Shown: positions 35,549-47,044 of the stretch, in pieces | How the letters are laid out: the number at the start of each line of letters is the position of its first letter | Position numbering within the stretch: position 1 is the first letter of the stretch | Notes under the pieces: model-generated | Database searches by the model: none | The model's input: the letters and a program-made list of their open reading frames with translations, nothing else | Told to the model about the DNA's origin: nothing | Origin: Cenococcum geophilum 1.58 | Lineage: Eukaryota > Ascomycota > Dothideomycetes > Gloniales > Gloniaceae | Direction of reading: 5' to 3' | NCBI GenBank assembly: GCA_001692895.1 | Contig: KV748232.1 | Span: forward strand, 806,001 to 870,000 | Length of the DNA stretch: 64,000 bases | Translations under genes and position numbers: made by a program

Positions 35549-36065
35549 TATCCCTTTGTGTGGTAATTTTTTCATGAACTTTTCGTATATACACGCCTTA
35601 TAAGCCAATCTAGAGGCTCTATACCGTATAGAGCTTAGTGTTAAAGCCTTAAGTCAGTATAGTTAATCGGCGGCAAGGGTTCTAGCGCCTTATTTAACGC
35701 TTAGATATTGCGGTAAATAGCAGTAACGTGGCCAGGAAGCCTATAGTATATAGTATAGTTAATTAAAAAGCTTTAATATTGTCGCCGTCTATTTAATTAT
35801 TAAATTGTCAGTAAAATATTGTCCTTATACCGCCTAAAAAACGTTATACGTCTTTAGCTTTAAAGCCTCTAAGGCCTCTAAAGCCTCTAAAAGCACCTTA
35901 AGCCTAGGAGTCCTATTCACAATCCTTTTAGGCAACGCAGTATACACACGATAGCTTATCGGCAGTAGTGGTAATTAAGGATATTAAGGATAAATTAGGA
36001 GCCGTTTTTAAGGCCTATGGCAAAACTGCTAAGGATAAGGTAGATAAGGTAGATAAGACTGAACT

Positions 36066-36325
36066 TGTAAGGCAGTATTGCCAGGGTGTACGGTAGGGAG
36101 CAGGCAAGCCGAGCATGAGTCACATAGGGAGTCGATGGAAGAGGACGATATGGTAATGAGGGTAGGCAATAGCCTCGTACTGAGAGACGAACCGATGGGG
36201 GAGGAAGGAGGCTGTAAGCCCGAGGAGCTTATAAGGGGTGGCCAAGGCCTAGCCGAAGGCTAGCCTTGGCAGCCCCTGAGAGCTCCCGGGATGTAGCCGA
36301 GTAAGGGACCAAAAGTACCCTTACA
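36066..36325 (+). repeat. Solo LTR, GC-rich and unmutated
   Basis: 260 bp from TGTAAGGCAGTATTGCC to GTACCCTTACA with terminal inverted TGTAAGG/CCTTACA and perfect 5-bp target duplications GAACT (36061-36065 and 36326-36330). The empty site is in copy D1 near 11566. Its composition is much richer in G and C than everything around it, so it arrived after the surrounding DNA was mutated, or escaped because it was short or single-copy. It represents another LTR-retrotransposon family, with no internal region in this window. Confidence 0.93.
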
Positions 36326-36330
36326 GAACT

Positions 36331-39300
36331 ACTAGAGCTATTAGCTAAAGAAGTTATAAGAATAGGCCTTCCTACCGTTCCTACTTTATAGGAGCCTATA
36401 ACTGCTATTTCTAAACTAGATTTTAAAGTTATTAACCTTCTAGATAAGTTAATATTTGCCACTTAGCGTGCTAGTAAGCCTATTAGCGGCTTTAACGCGG
36501 GCGTTAAATCTAATAATCTTTGTAATTAAAATGAGGGTAGTAAGCGCTCTGCTTACTATATACTAGTAGATTAGGTAGGTATAGTGTCTAGTAAAAGTAG
36601 ATCTGGATAGGACCTGCCAATTTAAGTATTTCTACTATTCTTTAGTATTGGTGTATTTAAGAAGCTCACGGCCAATACTAACCTATATGCAGCGTCTTAA
36701 AAGCTAGCGAATATCACTAATTAGGACGATATACTGGTAAACAATTATAGGTATAAAAGGAGACTTCTGCTAGCGAATTGATAATTTAGGTAGGACTTAT
36801 TATCTATATAGGCGTCTTTAAGGTCACCTAAGTGTGAGACCTTTAGGCTATAGATCCTAAATATCCTAAACATTTAATTAGCTTATTTATAGGCCAAAAA
36901 AGATAGGAGCAACTTAAGCACTTTTTCTATACCTTACCACCTCTAGAGGGCGTTAAACGTTAGGTTTTTAAGAAGATTAAGCCGTTAATAACTCCTTTAG
37001 GCAAGGCGTTTAGGAAGTATATTATACCTAAATCTATAGTTAGCTTTAATAAGATAATAGTAAGGTTTACTAGACGATCTATAGCTATAATTAAATTGCC
37101 TAGTAAGCTAGTACCTAAGGGCTTTAAGAAATTAAGCCTTTATTAATATAGGTATTACTATAGCTTTATATTTACCTTACCTAGCTACTTCTTTAGGCTT
37201 CCTTCTTAAATAGACTATTAAGATATTGTCCTCTTAAAGACCTTTAAATACGTCCTCTACCTTACCTAATAGCTCCCCCTTTAGGCTCGCCAATTTTACC
37301 TATTTTTAGATAACTACTTTATAAATATTCCGTTATTTTAGGTGCTTTAACGACTTAGAATTACTATAGCTGGCATAGCTTAATTAAACTTAAAGGACTA
37401 TCTGGAGGTATATAAAAGGGCTAATAAAAGGAAGGAAAGGCTACTGTTTAACTTTATTATAGGAGTAGTTGTTAATTTGGTGCTTTTAATTATATAGTAG
37501 GATAAGAATTTAGTACGGTTTTTAACAATAGCTTACTTATAAGCTCGGACCCCTAGAACTCGGCCACCCCCGAACTCGGCCACTTAAGCGAATCGAACCC
37601 CACCACTTTTAATGCTATCTATACTTAACCAAATCAATCTAATATTCTACCCCTATGTGCTATTTAGTAAACCGGCCATGGCCTTTCTATCTGACGCCTT
37701 TTAAGGCTTTACTCTTAACTCCTTTGCCCTTATTTTAGCCTCTTTCTCCTCTACCTCCTCTATACCTTATTTAATCATTTATATATTTATATATTTTATA
37801 TTTAGATCTATAGCTGCCTACCTATTAAATTTTGGGCCTTTAAGGCTTTTAAGCTGCGATTCCAAGCTATATATTTAAGCGTCTTTATATATAGCCTCTA
37901 CAGTAAGCTGCTTAAGATGTTGACTTCCTTTTTATAAAAGTAACTAAGTCTTTTAATTAAGTATATACTCGTTATAAAGGCTATAAATTATCTAATATAT
38001 ATTAGAAGGCTTTTTTAAAGTGTCTATAATATTAAACCAATTACTATTAGCTTATTTAAAGCTTAAAGCCTCTATTAAAGCCTTATTTTTAACCTATAAA
38101 GACTTAAAGCCCTTATACGGATTTTATAGATAAATACTAAAAGTATACTACCTAAATTTAACTATTTTTGCTAAGAGGCCTTCTTTTTAGGCTTTATGGT
38201 TATACTTAGTAAAGTAGTACCCTTTAATTTAAGTTATATTATTAAGAAATATAAGCTCTATAATTTAGTCCTAATGTTTTAATTTTATAAAGAAAAAATA
38301 TAATAGATTTAAGGGTTATTATATTAAATAAAGTAGTAGAAAAATAAGTTATATATTATATTATATATATTTTAATAAAAACTTAATTATATAGTGGCTT
38401 ATATAGCTATTTAAAAATAATAATTAAGCTTTATTACTAAATAATTAGTTTTATGTAAGAAAATATTAGTAAATTAGTCAAATATAATATAATATATATA
38501 TTTTAACTATTTTATAATATTATATATACTTAATAGAGTGTTTTTCCTTAGTAGAATTATATTAATTGAAAGTGTTTTACTTTAAAAATTATAAGAAGTT
38601 TAATTAATTAATCAAGGGTAGATATTATCTCTATAATAAATACCTATTTATAATTATTTAGTAGCTATATAAAAGTCTTTATTTTAAAGGTATCTCTTAT
38701 AGTGATTTAGTTTATATATGCACTTAATATAGCTTTAAATTTATTCAAAATTTAGGTATTTTTTACTTATATATTAGCCTTCCTTTATACCTTTTTATAA
38801 AGGTTATAGAATTTTTTAATTTACTTTAGTTGTGGCATATTAATTTACATACTTTCTATTAACTTAGTAAATAAAAATTTTATATAAAAATTTTATTTAA
38901 AATAGCTAATTTCCTATATTTTACAAGGGGGCTTAATATTGCTATTTTAATTAAAGGTTTAGGTTACTATTTTTCTATAACTATATATATAAGCAAGTAA
39001 AACTTTATAGGTCCTATTTAAGTACCTAATTAATAAACAAAGTTTCCTATATAGGAGTTAATTGCTATTTATATTAGTGTATAAATTGCCCTAGTAGTGT
39101 ACTACTTAATTAATCGCTTAAAATTAACAAAGGGACATTATATACAAACATGGCTTTTCGCGCAGACTTATAAATACCAGATTTAAAATTTATAGTAGCC
39201 ATTTATAAGTTCTGTATATTTTGGTCTATATTAATGGATTCGTTGTGGAGAAAATAGGTCTACAAATTGGTGGTTCGGTTTTGGTTGGGTGGCCGAGTTC

Positions 39301-40250
39301 GGGGTTGGCCGAGTTCTAGGGGTCCGAGCTTATAGCAATATGGACGTTAATAAAGTTAATTAGCGTCAGCCGTGGGTATATAATTCCTTCCTTAAGAAGC
39401 TAGTAGCTAACGTTTAGGGCAATAATCTAATTAAGAAGTTAACGCTTCCTAGGCTCTCTATTAACTACAATAACTAAATAGGCGGCGTTAATATTTATAA
39501 TTAGCTTTAAAGCTACTATACTACCTAGATTACTACTATACGTACCTAGCTGCCCTTATTCTTTTAGGCGCTTAATATAGCTATAATTAACGCCTATATT
39601 ATTAGTAAGAAGATCTTCTAAACGTTAAGGAAGCCCTTCCTCTAAACCTACCGCCGTTTCCGCATATAATTGGCGTGGAACCTTATTATTATAGGTAGTT
39701 AGAAGATAGGCCTAAATAAGCATAATACTAAGCGTCTTCTTTATTAAAGCTTACTAAAATATAGGTAATATTAATCTAGTATTAGGCCTGGTTATAAAAA
39801 TAAAACGAATTAAAAAACCACCTATATTACCGCTAAAACCCTACTACCTATAATTTAACGGTGTAAGACGCGAACTTACTGTTCTATTAAAAGCTTTATA
39901 AGGAAGCAAGGCTTTAAGAGCCTACTAAGGTGCTAAATGTGTAGATAGAAGGAGGCGAAGAAGCTTATATTAAAGATTAGGTAAATAGTATATAAATGCG
40001 AGGCCTGCGGGCTTCCTCTATACCTTTAGTGCTTTAACAACTTTTATTTAGTAGCCGATAACTAGGTAACTATTTTCGGTCCTCTACTTCCTTATACCTC
40101 TAATATTAAGACTCTAAAGCTAATCAAACCTTTACTACAGCGTCCTTCTTAGCCTCCTTTAAGCCCTCCTCTACTGCCTTTAATCAATCCTCTATATTAA
40201 ATAACCGCTAATTAAACCATTTTACCACTTATAGCACTTAATATACCTTA
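36331..40250 (+). pseudogene. Element D2 piggyBac transposase remains
   Basis: The readable order fits fungal DDE_Tnp_1_7 proteins: FIGQKRWEQLKHFF-like text near 36890, RFTRRSIAIIKLPSK near 37065, a domain stretch LDNYFINIPLF near 37300, a break for J1, then the conserved INYNNQIGGVNIYNQL near 39465 and a C-terminal Cys-rich stretch CQMCRQKEAKKLILK ... YKCEACGLPLYL near 39930-40030. piggyBac transposases cut and paste their element at TTAA using three aspartates. Here many TAA/TAG codons and the J1 insertion disrupt the frame. Confidence 0.75.
37542..39330 (-). mobile_element. Fot1/pogo-like element J1
   Basis: 1.79 kb with terminal inverted repeats of about 45 bp starting AGCTCGGACCCCTAGAACTC and flanked by TA on both sides. 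Length, AG start and TA target fit Fot1-type Tc1/mariner elements. The minus-strand C-terminal part reads AQIYSLESQLKSLKGPKFN then NIKYINIQMI, matching the coiled tail of Fot1/pogo transposases. Each repeat contains the word GAACTCGGCCAC twice. The rest is too AT-rich to read. It interrupts the piggyBac transposase. Confidence 0.85.
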
Positions 40251-40638
40251 TTTAATATATACAGCACGTCCTCCCTTATAACCTTAAGCTAGTCCTTTAC
40301 CGGCTTATCCTCGTTAAGAACGCGTATAAAGTAAGCAGGTACAGGGGAGGAAGGAGGATTTTCCTATATAATTAGTAGCTGGTTAATAGAGGAAGGGTAG
40401 AAACCTATAGTTATAACATTATATATCGCGACTCTTTGCTTAACTTCCTTAAAAAAATATATATATGTATTTTTAGTGGTGGCCTTCTGCAGCATCTTAT
40501 CGGCATCGCAATATTAACGCGTTTTGGTAAGGCTTACTAATAAAATCACGCTAGCTAGGGTGCCTGCAGCATGCTAACCTAGGCAGGAGCGCCCAAAGCG
40601 CCTAATACGAAAAGTCTCTTTTGCTAGACGAAGGGATA

Positions 40639-41085
40639 GGGATACAAGGACTACCTAGATAGATCTTATCTAGTGTAAAAAGACATAATCTATAAACTAG
40701 ATTTGGCTTTATAGTTTTTACTATAGAGAATAAGGAAAAAAGATAAGAAATCTTTAAGTAAAAAGAGATCTCAATTACAGGTACAGCTACTAAAGTAGTA
40801 AAATACCTCAAAGTCTCTCCTACTACGCAGTGCGCCAGCTGCCAAAAATTTGGCCATATAGGAGATAGATGCTCTACTAGAGCCTATAGATTTTATACAG
40901 CTGCACATTTATCTAAAGACCACTCCTATTCTACCTATATAATAATAGGCAAGCCCTATAAGTATACTACCCCTCTTTGCATTAACTGTAAAGAAAACTA
41001 CTTTGCTAATAGCAAAGACTGCGAGATTCTAAAAGTAGCTAAGCTAGTAGATAGTACTAGCTTAGAAAGTTCTATAGAAGAATAA
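40639..41085 (+). pseudogene. LINE F ORF1 C-terminal part with zinc knuckles
   Basis: It resumes the frame broken by D2. Three Cys/His clusters follow: CASCQKFGHIGDRCS near 40837, then a cluster with HLSKDHS whose cysteines are partly mutated, and CINCKENYFANSKDC near 40980. Such repeated CCHC knuckles are typical of Tad/Jockey ORF1 proteins that bind the element RNA. Ends SSMEE followed by a stop at 41083-41085. Confidence 0.8.
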
Positions 41086-41457
41086 AACAAAATAAATAGG
41101 AGTCTAGAAGAAGGTAACTCCTACTAGGCTCTTAGTAAATAATATTAGAGAGTAAAAGAATAGAAATAAATTGCAAAAGGATAGGGACAGGTGTTAGGAT
41201 TTCTTATAGTTTTTCCTATAGTTTTCTCATTTCCTAGTAGTTGTAGTAACTTAGTATTTTTCTAAGGAACTATAAACCCCTATTTTAGGGGTTTATAAAT
41301 TACTAGGATATACCTACTAGTATATATTAAGCTGCCTAGAAAGGATTTATATATATGGAACTATAGCGCCATAGCCTAAGGCTGCATGTGTAGTATTGTA
41401 CGTAGCATAGTATAATAGATATAAATAAAATAAATAAATAAAAATATATAGTACGTA

Positions 41458-44400
41458 TATGCTTTATAGTTATTAGAGTAGACTATAATGTTATTAAGGT
41501 AGACTATATATATTATATCTAATAGGCCTAATAATACCTTATTAATATAGGCCTAAAATATTACTAATACGTTGGTAAGCCTAAATAGTATTACTAGGTA
41601 CTTAAAGTGGCCGTACCGTATTTAGAACGCCGTTTTCTACTTATTACTATCTTTAATCCGGATTTAATAGTATACATTTTTTTAAATCCAATTATATAAA
41701 TGTCTTTATACCTAATAGTCTATTAATAAGCTCCCCTATTAAGGGTAATAGGTAGTAATTCTTTATAGTAATCCTATTAAGTGCCTGGTAGTTAATATAG
41801 AGATATAAGGTCCTATCCTTCTTAGGTATAAATATAATTAGTGCCCCTACTAGGCTTATAAAAGGCTAAATCCATTCTCTCTAAAGATTATTTACTATAT
41901 ATTAACGTAATACCACTTGCTTATTTTTTTAATAGGTTATATATTAGTCTAAAAGGAGGTTGCTTATCCCTTATATTTATCTTATACTTAACTAATATAA
42001 GGTTAAGTAAGGTCTGTGCGGCCTCTTTATTAGAAATATCCTCTAAGTCTATATATTCCTATAGGATCTCTAGTTCTTTAACTATATATAGCTAGATATC
42101 TAAAAATAAATACTCTATATCCCTATTCTTGGTGTTAAAAGTGGCATATATAGTATATACCTACCCTTCTTCTTATATATAGCTTAAGAAAGTCTTTTAA
42201 TTTTTAACTATAATATATAGTTAAGACTTCCGGTGTTAATACAAGGCTAAAGGCTAATTAATATCTAGATTAACTTATTAAAGCTATAGGTATCCTAAAA
42301 TAAGGTTATACTCCTTAATTTCTATAGCGTAGAAGCGTATCTCCTACGTATTCTATTAACTATTGCGGTTCTAGCTGGCTATAAAAAAAATCTACTCCCT
42401 AGAGTACAGAATCCGGTAACCTCTAATACTTTAAATAGTACGCACCTATAAGCCGCTAAGGTCTAAATCTAATTCTTTTACTAGTAATTAAGAGATAAAC
42501 CCTATAGTCGCGCCGCTATCCATAAGGCAGTCTTATATTACCTATTTATTATTAACTTAAAGGGAGATAGAAATAACTATACGGTAGCTTACTCCTCCCT
42601 CTCTTACTAGCCTAGTATAAGGGAGTAAAGATCTACTAGGCTCTCTCTTTTCCTAATTAAGCCAACTCTTACTTCTTTTACTAGTAGAAGCGCTTTATAT
42701 AGCCCTTCTTACCGTAGTTATAATAGACGCGTAACTTATTTAGATTAGGTTTCTACCTATTATTATTCTAGGGTTAATTAGTATTACTCTAGGGCTATAA
42801 AGCCTGCTTATGTTATTCTTCCGTAAAGCGGTTAGGTTAAAATCTACCTCTATTTTTAAAGCTAGGTCTAGTTTTACGCTCTTTATTATTAGCATCTTAT
42901 TCCTTTTACTTGCCTAAATAGTCTCTTTTAATATTCTTAATCTAAGTAGCTTTAGAGATAAGCCCTTCTTAAGAGGTAGAAATTTTACCCTTTTCTTATA
43001 TAGCCTATTAAATCTTAGGTTATAACTTAGTAAATAGCTGGTAAAGTTATATAGCGTTATCCCATAGGTCTAAGTAGGGTATATTATGTTTTAGCTTTTC
43101 TAAGTAGTTTATAAACTGGACTATACCCTTTACTATAGTTTATATATCTAGTTTCCTTATTCTTAGTATAGTTTTTTATTTTTTATATCTTGGCGCACCG
43201 CCTATATACGCTCTAAATATAGCCTTACTGCTAGTATTTAAAGTATTAGTAGACTTAGACTAAGTAGTGGTATAGCTAGGCTCTATACTAGAGGCTATCT
43301 ATAACTATTTCTTTTATAGGCTACTACTGCCTATATTTCCTAAGTTAGTAGGTTAATTATTAGGGTACTATATATTTTAACCCTTTAGAACTTTAGTAAT
43401 ACCTCTATATACTTTATAAAGCTATATAACTATAAATATTATAATTTCTATGACTAATATTTTAGTGGCCTTTATAATCTTTTTAATAAGTTATAAGTTT
43501 ATAGCGCCTTACCGCTTTCTACTTATATATTAAGGATTACTTTAATTACTTTAACTGGGTAGTTTTAGTAGATGATTTATATTAGGGGTATCTCCTTAGG
43601 TAATAGCCTAGTCCTTTACCTATTAGTTAAGGAGTATAACCTCTATTACTACTATATAGGACCTTTACTACTACCTTTAGTATATATACTCTAATTAATA
43701 TAAAGATCTATTTTAGCTCTTCTCCTACTACCTTTAATATTTAGACTCTAACTATAGACCTTATAAGTACTATACTAAGTAGGCGCTAGTTAGGCATTAG
43801 CGGCAATATTGGCCTATAAGGGCTTTATTATATGCGTTATTAGTATTCCCTATAATTTTATAGCATCTTTAATACGCTTAAACCTATCCTCTACGGCGTT
43901 TTAATTCCTATTATATATTATCTATAGCTTATAAGCGATTTGTCCTACCTATTAAGCCGTATATACTACCTCTACGCGTAAGTATTTGTCCTCTCCCTTC
44001 CCTAGATTTTCCTTAATCTCTTTTAGAATATCTATAAGTTTTTGCCGTTTCTGGTTGTTATCCTTTAGTTATTATAGTTAGGTTGCCCCCTATTAGGTTT
44101 ATTATAGTATCGCGTTTTTCTATATATTAACTTACCTTTAAGTCTACGGCGACCCTCCTATATTACGTAGGCTTTTTAGCTATACTGCGTATATTAGTTT
44201 TAGGGCATATTATACCGTATATTTAATTAGAAGTAGTTATTTCTTTATTAGGTAAGTAGTAGGCGTATTTTGCTGCTATAGCGGCTATTTAATTAAGAAT
44301 ATTACTATTATTATTAATTTTATTACCGCTTACTAATATAAGCAAAATATTATAATAGGCTTATTAATAAGCTTAATATATAGAGTAAGTACCTAGTAGA

Positions 44401-44700
44401 TTAACTTTAATTGATTTTAAGATTTATTATAGGGAGGGAACTATCTATAATAGAGGCTGTAGTTCTTTAAATATATAACTATATTCTTAAGAAATCCTTT
44501 ATACGTATAATATATAACTCGCCTTCTACGTATTATATAGTTCTATTAAGTTTATTATAGTCTATACTACCTCTAGTAGCTCGTTTAGATCCTCTTTAAG
44601 TAACTATAATATGTATAATATAAGGTCTATAACAACTTCTACTATAATATTAATATAGCTTAACTAAAGCTAACTAAATACTATAAGCTTACTAATTAAT
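41458..44700 (-). pseudogene. Element C gag and N-terminal reverse transcriptase
   Basis: The minus strand reads gag from about 44700 (LLKEDLNELLEVVQTIIN), through FINYLEKLKHNIPYLDLWDN near 43100, a CCHC knuckle remnant (VYYNYGKKGYIKRF) near 42710, then the protease region and reverse transcriptase. RT segments include LTTRHLIGLL-type text, RYGHFKYLVILFRLTN near 41600 and VYLNNIIVYSNN at 41478-41513. The catalytic YLDD is YLNN (41490-41501). Stops are frequent; reading TAG as Gln restores the family pattern. Confidence 0.75.
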
Positions 44701-45300
44701 CGCCTGCCTATATTATAGCCCCTACTCTTTATCTAAAAATTAAGTAGATGTTTATAGATAAATACTAGATAGGTAAAGGCAGAGCTAGTTAAAAGGAAGC
44801 TACTTAGTAAGCTATTCGTGATTTATAGCTAAAGTATAAATATCTTTATATTAAATTTAACACTAATAGTAAGCCTTATATATAGTAGCGTGGCTTTTTA
44901 TCTAAAATTAATAATTACTTTATAGGCAGCTTCGCCTAGCCTAAACCTTAAAGTAATTACGATAAGTAGACTAACTAGCTTGTATATGGTCGCTACCCTA
45001 AAGACGTTATATATACGGATGTAATTATATATTAGTAACCCCGGGTAAATAGAACTTAATATCTATAACTCGCTTATATGGCGCTTAATTTAATAATAAT
45101 CGTATCTATATTATCGGACCTAAAATATATATTTAACTTTATGGATTTACTTCTTACTTCTAATCGCGTACGCCTACAATCTAATATAATTAGAGCTATA
45201 ATAGCAATCGGATCGTGTAATAAAGGAGATGTAATTAATATAGTAGGCGGGCGTCTAAGTTGGCTATAAAGGGAGGAATATAAATTAATACTACGTTAAG
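44700..45300. other. Unassigned AT-rich repeat DNA
   Basis: Should include the 5' end and LTR of element C, but no LTR could be paired. An unbroken 63-codon frame at 45078-45269 and coding-like text around it (RGFLSKINNYFIGSF, GRYPKDVIYTDVIIY) do not match a family I recognise. Confidence 0.4.
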
Positions 45301-45841
45301 ACTAGTAATAGACTTATACTAAGAACTAGGAAATAGAAAGTACAGCAAAGAGCGGTTTTAATATTATTAAGTACCTCTTTTTAAATTAACTCTATACTAA
45401 AACTAATAATAATTACTAACTTCTACCTAGTTATATTTAGTTATAACTATTACTAAAAAGTTAATATTAATTTAATTTAATTAATTAATTAATAGAGCTC
45501 TCTACTTATAAATCTCTCAATTCAGTCAATTTAAGGCCTTAGTTACGTTAAGCTAATTAACTTATAACCCTAAGTATATAATTCGTTATAGGTCCTTACT
45601 CTTTAATTAATCTTTAAAAGTCGACGGTAGAATACCATATACGCGCAGCTCCTCTACTAGATCTAAATTTACCAGATTTAAATTTACTATATTTAAAATC
45701 AGCAATAGCTATTATAAGTTCTACTCCTTTTAGTCTATACTAAATAGTTAGTTATATAGAAAATAAGAGAACGAATAGAGTGGTTTGATTTTAGTTAAGT
45801 AGCCGACTTTAGGTAGTAGCTAAGTTCTAAAAATCTGAACT
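45300..45841 (-). mobile_element. Decayed Fot1/pogo-like copy J2 (one end)
   Basis: The stretch 45715-45841 aligns with 39200-39330 of J1: TATAAGTTCT, TTTTAGTCTATACTAA, and a terminal repeat copy AAGTTCTAAAAATCTGAACT that is the RIP-altered form of GAGTTCTAGGGGTCCGAGCT. A TA follows at 45842-45843. The other end was not found, so the left limit is approximate and the copy is probably truncated. Confidence 0.65.
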
Positions 45842-46285
45842 TAACGCTAATATAAACCCCTAAGTACCTACTATTAGACTATAGTCTATATAGGGAGAAG
45901 AGGAAGAAAATATAGAGGTAACTTAGCTCTTCTCTCTTTTTAAAGAAATAATTTATATAAAAAAAATAATAAGAGGTACTTTTTCTATTTCTAGATAGTT
46001 ACTAAAAAAAGGGGGTAATAGTAATAGGATCATTAGAAGGAGGTAACTCCTACTAAGCCCTTAATATATAGATAATAAAGAGTAAAAAAAATAGAAATTA
46101 ATTATAAAAGAATAGGGATAGGCGTTAGGATTTCTTGTAATCCTTTCTACTATTTTCTTATTACTTAATAGTTACTAATAACTTAGTATTTATTAAGGAA
46201 TCATAAACCCTAGTTTAAAGGGTTATAATTTACTAGGATATGGTTACTAATATATATTAAGCTGCCTAGAAAGTATTTATATATA

Positions 46286-46594
46286 TCCCTTAACCCGTCA
46301 AATTTCGTCCTACGTTATCGATAAGAACTGGCCAATCATGTAGCTTAGATATTTGGTCGTGCTGAGATATTCAAAGTCCCTAATACCCGACCCCCCTTTT
46401 GCAGGAGCCCTATATAGGTTTAATTCCCAATATTAAGTTAGTTAATATAAGGCTGCTAGTATATCGTCTTTGTGCAGAACGGAATCCTGTAAATGTTGCA
46501 GCCGTAAAGAGTCTTTGCCGCCCTCGCTCTGCTTTGTTGTTCTATGCACGGACCATGTCTTATCGATAACGTAGGACGCTGACGGGTTAAGGGA
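46286..46594. mobile_element. MITE with TCCCTTAACCCGTCA ends
   Basis: 309 bp with terminal inverted repeats TCCCTTAACCCGTCA / TGACGGGTTAAGGGA extended by an inner pair CCTACGTTATCGATAAG / CTTATCGATAACGTAGG, flanked by TA (46284-46285 and 46595-46596). The empty site is visible in LINE F near 41355. Base composition is near normal and the ends are perfect, so it is a young insertion relative to the host repeat. No coding capacity. Confidence 0.92.
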
Positions 46595-46618
46595 TAGAAC
46601 TATAGCCTAAAAGCTAGA

Positions 46619-47044
46619 ACGTATTCCACCACCGAGCCGGCAGAACCACCGAGCCGGCAGGTCCATTTCCCCACCAAAAATCGTAAAATTCACAATATAA
46701 TATCTCAACAACCACTTAATAATAAATTCTAATAATTTAGATTTAGACTTTTATATACACTCTNCAGCTTCTATTAAAGTTGCATAGTATATAGGTTAGT
46801 AGTTTTTAAGATATAGTAATTTGGCCATATTTTGGCCCCCAAATTCTAATATCTTAAAAACTACTAACCTATATACTATGCAACTTTAATAGAAGCTGTA
46901 GAGTGTATATAAAAGTCTAAATCTAAATTATTAGAATTTATTATTAAGTGGTTGTTGAGATATTATATTGTGAATTTTACGATTTTTGGTGGGGAAATGG
47001 ACCTGCCGGCTTGGTGGTTCTGCCGGCTCGGTGGTAGAATACGT
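46619..47044. mobile_element. Foldback MITE K2
   Basis: 426-bp near-complete palindrome from ACGTATTCCACCACCGAGCC to its complement, homologous to K1 in the outer 150 bases of each arm. The centre differs from K1. Each arm has two ACCACCGAGCCGGCAG words. A single N lies at 46764. TA follows the right end; the left flank is altered. Confidence 0.9.

Larger units (their letters stand above)
35549..40638 (+). mobile_element. piggyBac-like element D2
   Basis: Left end TATCCCTTTGTGTGG and right end AGACGAAGGGATA form an inverted repeat (TATCCCTTYGT / ACGAAGGGATA). It lies inside LINE F ORF1, whose reading resumes on both sides. Removing two later insertions (36066-36325 and 37542-39330) leaves about 3.0 kb, a normal piggyBac size. 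The expected TTAA duplication is not cleanly preserved; TTAA is at 35542-35545, just left of the end, and the right flank is GGGATAC. RIP-type transitions are heavy compared with copy D1. Confidence 0.8.
33947..41443 (+). mobile_element. Tad-like LINE F carrying nested insertions
   Basis: Bounded by a 14-bp duplication ATATATAGTACGTA (33933-33946 and 41444-41457) and ending in an A-rich tail (AATAAAATAAATAAATAAAAA). The two flanks join into one continuous reverse transcriptase of element C. The plus-strand ORF1 is split by piggyBac-like D2. Without D2 the LINE is about 2.4 kb and has only ORF1 plus a 3' untranslated region. No endonuclease or reverse transcriptase ORF2 is seen, so this copy is internally deleted or belongs to an ORF1-only family. 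Confidence 0.85.
14330..44700 (-). mobile_element. Ty3/gypsy element C, host of nested insertions
   Basis: Four minus-strand pieces read in the order expected for one gypsy element: gag and reverse transcriptase (44700-41458), rest of reverse transcriptase and RNase H (33946-33059), a linker piece (25135-24603) and integrase with C-terminal domain (15635-14330). The first two pieces join within the polymerase domain: YLNNIIVYSNN ends at ~41460 and LERLREYKLYIN resumes at ~33945, with a shared 14-bp target duplication. The insertions that split it are B, A and LINE F. LTRs were not located, so the outer limits are approximate. Every piece is full of TAA/TAG codons where Gln and Trp are expected. 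Confidence 0.8.

Noticed and set aside
36078-36462. Short open frames across the GC-rich insert
   Set aside because: They fall in the solo LTR or run across its boundary; no coding evidence.
45078-45269. 63-codon open frame in the AT-rich block
   Set aside because: Lies in unassigned repeat DNA without recognisable protein similarity; kept only as a note.
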